Positions 23,366-25,294 of a DNA stretch of 25,294 nucleotides are shown in pieces. How positions within the stretch are numbered: the stretch's first letter is position 1; every line of letters begins with the position of its first letter. Position numbers and translations under genes: made by a program. The notes under the pieces are model-generated. The model was given only the letters and a program-made list of their open reading frames with translations, was not told the origin of the DNA and ran no database searches. Source of the stretch: Thermohalobaculum sp039030715 (GTDB lineage: Bacteria > Pseudomonadota > Alphaproteobacteria > Rhodobacterales > Rhodobacteraceae); the NCBI GenBank assembly GCA_039030715.1, contig JBCCDU010000059.1, forward strand, positions 1 to 25,294, given 5' to 3'.

Positions 23366-24096
23366 GCCGCGCTCGCCCTCGGTCTCAGCGTCAGCGCGAG
23401 TTCGTCAAACGTAATTTCGGCCATGGCGGGCTCCGAGAAAATCAGATCAAACCACATCGTCACGCCTGCCTCATAATCCAGGCCCAGCCCCCCCAAGTCG
23501 AACACCACCTCCTGCGGTGCATCGGCCAAGATGCGATGAGCGTGCAACTCCTCCGTGCGGTGCTCGACCGAGAGGTTCAGCCGGACATGTAGCGCCAATG
23601 GACGCGAGGCCCTTGCCACCAGATTGACCACCAATTCATGCCCACGCCTGATCATGGCCGAGCGACTCCGCGGGATCGCGATCGCCAACGAGAGAAATCC
23701 GCCATCGAAGCGATAAGCGGTTATCCGCAGACCATACGACGCCTGCGCACGCGTCTCCTGCGCCCAGCAAAGCTGTGGCGCGTCGGCGTCGTGATAAAGA
23801 TTGATTCCCGTGCAGATTTCAGCGCCTGATGACACGTCCAAACTACTCGCCTCGGCCAGCGAACGCTCAAAGACATCCCATCGCAACGTCCATCCTGCGC
23901 GGTCGCGTATAGGTTTTGTAGCCAAAGGCGGCAATCCCCGTTCAATCTGCCGCAGACGCCCCCGCTCTCGAGTGATCTCACGATATAGCGAATGCCGACG
24001 CCGAGGGCCTACAGCAATGCGCCGCCGGAGCCACCATAGCAACCGGATCAGAGCGCGCCCCGGCAGGTATCCAATTTCCGATCGCTCTACAGCCAT
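23362..24096 (-). CDS. Unrecognised beta-rich protein, first gene of overlapping operon
   Basis: A 244-residue protein with a basic N-terminus (LIRLLWWLRRRIAVGPRRR, about 16-34), possibly membrane-associated, then a short helix of Arg/Glu residues. From about residue 65 to the end a beta-rich domain follows, with segments such as GAEICTGINLYHDADAPQL, GLRITAYRFDGGFLSLAIAI and AGVTMWFDLIFSEPAMAEI, similar in style to a beta-sandwich or carbohydrate-binding fold. I cannot name the family with confidence; a Rhodobacterales DUF such as DUF6478 is possible but unverified. It starts a four-gene operon with a 4-bp overlap at its stop. The ribosome binding site is weak (GGGAC). Confidence 0.6.
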   Translation of the reverse strand: MAVERSEIGYLPGRALIRLLWWLRRRIAVGPRRRHSLYREITRERGRLRQIERGLPPLATKPIRDRAGWTLRWDVFERSLAEASSLDVSSGAEICTGINLYHDADAPQLCWAQETRAQASYGLRITAYRFDGGFLSLAIAIPRSRSAMIRRGHELVVNLVARASRPLALHVRLNLSVEHRTEELHAHRILADAPQEVVFDLGGLGLDYEAGVTMWFDLIFSEPAMAEITFDELALTLRPRASAA

Positions 24097-24197
24097 GCCG
24101 TCCCAGTGTCGCTATCATCCTCGTACCCAATCTATCCGGGCTGCCGGCGACGATAAAGCCCCGGTTCGCTGCCGTGCGCGCACATCCAAAAACCATC

Positions 24198-24226
24198 TGG
24201 ACAGAATGCCCATGATGGCCTAATTC
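24198..24226 (+). promoter_or_regulatory. Sigma-70-type promoter for tRNA-Phe
   Basis: A -35 TGGACA (24198-24203) and a -10 TAATTC (24221-24226) are separated by exactly 17 bases. They lie 22 bases upstream of the mature tRNA-Phe 5' end. Spacing and placement make this the likely promoter. It is a consensus match only. Confidence 0.65.
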
Positions 24227-24248
24227 CGTCGCAGCCGCTCCGGCAGAG

Positions 24249-24324
24249 GCCCAGGTAGCTCAGTTGGTAGAGCAGCGGATTGAAAATCCGCGTGTCGGTG
24301 GTTCGAATCCGCCCCTGGGCACCA
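24249..24324 (+). tRNA. tRNA-Phe (anticodon GAA)
   Basis: A 76-base tRNA with a complete cloverleaf: acceptor GCCCAGG/CCTGGGC, D arm with AGCTCAGTTGGTAGAGCA, anticodon stem GCGGA/TCCGC around loop TTGAAAA (anticodon GAA), T arm containing GGTTCGAATCC, discriminator A and encoded CCA at 24322-24324. The 3' end is directly followed by the antisense tail of a recombinase gene, so this tRNA is an integration site. Confidence 0.98.
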
Positions 24325-25156
24325 TCTTACAAATTTTACCGTTGGAACCACCTAAGACTTTGAAAAGTAAGGTGGTTTTTGCAGTTCGATAACCCTCGTT
24401 CCGGTCATAGGGAAGATGCCCTGCAAAGGCCAGTCTGAGCACCAAGCGGCGGTACTCGAAGCCCTCAATTGCCCAGAGTTTCCAAGGGTTTGAGAGAAAC
24501 CGCATCGATAGTTCGAAAATCTTCTCGAAGCTTCGCACTGGCTTGCCCGATGTGGCAAGTTTCTCGCGGGCGAGAACGCCGCTGCGTTGCAGTTTTTCAA
24601 GCTCCTGTTCATACGCAGGGATAAGAGCGTCGTTGTTTGCGTTCACGATACGCTCAACCAGACGCGCAGATTTTTGTTCGATCTGCGCGATTTCAGATTT
24701 CAGTGACTTGATGAGGCTCGCACCCTGCGCCCTGCGTTGCTCCCAAGCATCCTCGAACATGGCCCGTGCCACGCGGAACAGCACGGCGGAGGGGCGCAGG
24801 GACTTCAGCACCTCTTCGAACGCACTTTCGATTTTATCGCGCGGGATGGATTTGCGGTACTCCGAGCAATCCCGGTTCTGGCAGAAATAATAGGCGTAGT
24901 GCTTGTACATGCCCTTCGACCAACAGGAGGTCATAGGCTTGTCACATGAGGCGCAGGACACAAATCCCCGCAAGACAAAATCCTCACCGAGATTCTTGCG
25001 CCTGGGCGCAAGGGCATCACCCTTGATCCTTGCCTGAATGCGCTCGAACATCTTGAACGAGATCAGCCCTTCATGCTTCCCCTCACGCAAAGACACGCCC
25101 CATGTCTTGGCCTGGACGCAGCCTGCATAGACGGGATGGGTAAGCATATCCGTGAC
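24260..25156 (-). pseudogene. Serine recombinase, 5'-truncated by an IS, tail encoded by antisense tRNA-Phe
   Basis: The C-terminal 300 residues of a large serine recombinase are present. The 'recombinase' domain (VTDMLTHPVYAGCV...GLISFKMFERIQARI) is followed by a zinc beta-ribbon (CASC...CQNRDC) and a long coiled coil with FEDAWEQRRAQ and RLVERIV. The conserved end is FLSNPWKLW and TAKTTLLFKVLGG. The catalytic serine domain is missing because an IS3 element interrupts the gene near 25157. The frame continues through the tRNA-Phe 3' half in antisense (MVPRGGFEPPTRGF) before a stop in the D-arm region. Enzymes of this type integrate and excise mobile elements; this copy cannot be active as it stands. 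It may mark the edge of an integrated island extending right. Confidence 0.85.
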
Positions 25157-25294
25157 TGGAGTTGGAGTTCCCCCGTTTCTGTGGACAGCTATGGGCTTAC
25201 GGTTTGAAGCCCTTCGGGGTTGTTTTTTTCGTATTCGACAGGTGACTTGTAGCCAAGCGCCGAATGGCGGCGGGCGGGGTTGTACCATCCTTCG
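25157..25294 (-). mobile_element. IS3-family insertion sequence, 3' end, cut by window edge
   Basis: The end of an IS3-type element that is read leftward. Its transposase stop is at 25189-25191, followed by about 30 bases of terminus containing CTGTCCACAGAAACGGGG. The outer end is ambiguous because TGGAGT occurs twice in tandem (25157-25162 and 25163-25168), where it meets recombinase coding sequence. Its end does not match well with that of the left-edge IS, so these are probably two different IS3 relatives. Confidence 0.7.
25189..25294 (-). CDS. IS3-family transposase OrfB, C-terminal fragment
   Basis: The last 34 residues of an integrase-core (DDE) transposase are present: EGWYNPARRHSALGYKSPVE and a short tail ending TVSP. 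The YN-RRHSALGY-SP motif closes the catalytic domain of IS3-family OrfB proteins just after the catalytic Glu. The rest lies right of the window. Confidence 0.88.
   Translation of the reverse strand, partial: EGWYNPARRHSALGYKSPVEYEKNNPEGLQTVSP

Noticed and set aside
1..25294. A circular plasmid closed through one IS, because the left edge has an IS 5' end and the right edge an IS 3' end on the same strand.
   Set aside because: The two IS ends look like different IS3 relatives, the tRNA genes and rlmB are chromosomal, and no replication genes are present. Two IS copies at contig edges explain it better.
1..25294. CRISPR arrays, phage structural genes or restriction/anti-phage systems.
   Set aside because: No regularly spaced repeats and no recognisable defence or phage genes are present between the two tRNAs.

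Overview
The window is high-GC chromosomal DNA from an alphaproteobacterium, most likely a Rhodobacterales (roseobacter-like) species. The evidence is the gene complement: OpgH and OpgC glucan enzymes of the short Rhodobacter type, a DgcN/DgcA D-glutamate module, a BchC-like dehydrogenase and a TTC38-like protein. Strong Shine-Dalgarno sites and many 4-bp ATGA/GTGA gene overlaps agree with this. The species is not determined.

Edges. Both ends lie inside IS3-family insertion sequences (1-121 and about 25157-25294). Each IS has cut into a serine recombinase of the zinc-ribbon type. The left recombinase remnant abuts the 3' end of tRNA-Tyr (594-677, minus) and also has a frameshift. The right one runs antisense into the 3' end of tRNA-Phe (24249-24324, plus). 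The roughly 23.6 kb between the two tRNAs looks like ordinary core chromosome flanked by two decayed, mirror-image integrations.

Left half (0.8-9.7 kb). rlmB is followed by a possible structured small RNA with a strong terminator, then a YccU-like CoA-binding protein. Next come a FecR-like lipoprotein and a membrane protein on the minus strand, then metY with a PAPS-type sulfotransferase on the plus strand. After a gene-poor stretch (6295-6673), a minus-strand operon encodes DgcN, a previously unremarkable 56-residue Cys-containing protein, DgcA and a D-amino-acid aminotransferase. Together these could move D-Ala and D-Glu nitrogen and carbon into L-glutamate through N-acetylglutamate.

Centre (9.9-18 kb). 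Two osmoregulated periplasmic glucan genes (opgH, opgC) flank a compact four-gene plus-strand operon: a BchC-like dehydrogenase, a 6-pyruvoyl-tetrahydropterin-synthase homologue that has lost its catalytic residues, a GT4 glycosyltransferase and a SAM methyltransferase. A stand-alone RibD-type reductase and a cytochrome b561 face it. This is the best candidate for an undescribed pathway, possibly a glycosylated and methylated pterin-like small molecule, although no product can be read from the sequence.

Right part (18-24.1 kb). A TTC38-like TPR protein is divergent from a YeeE/TsuA-type sulfur transporter with a secreted DUF302 protein. Then follows a minus-strand operon of four genes, each overlapping the next by 4 bp: two unrecognised proteins, a 58-residue coiled-coil protein and a GT-B-like glycosyltransferase. 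It looks like a small surface-glycan or glycoprotein system of unknown function.
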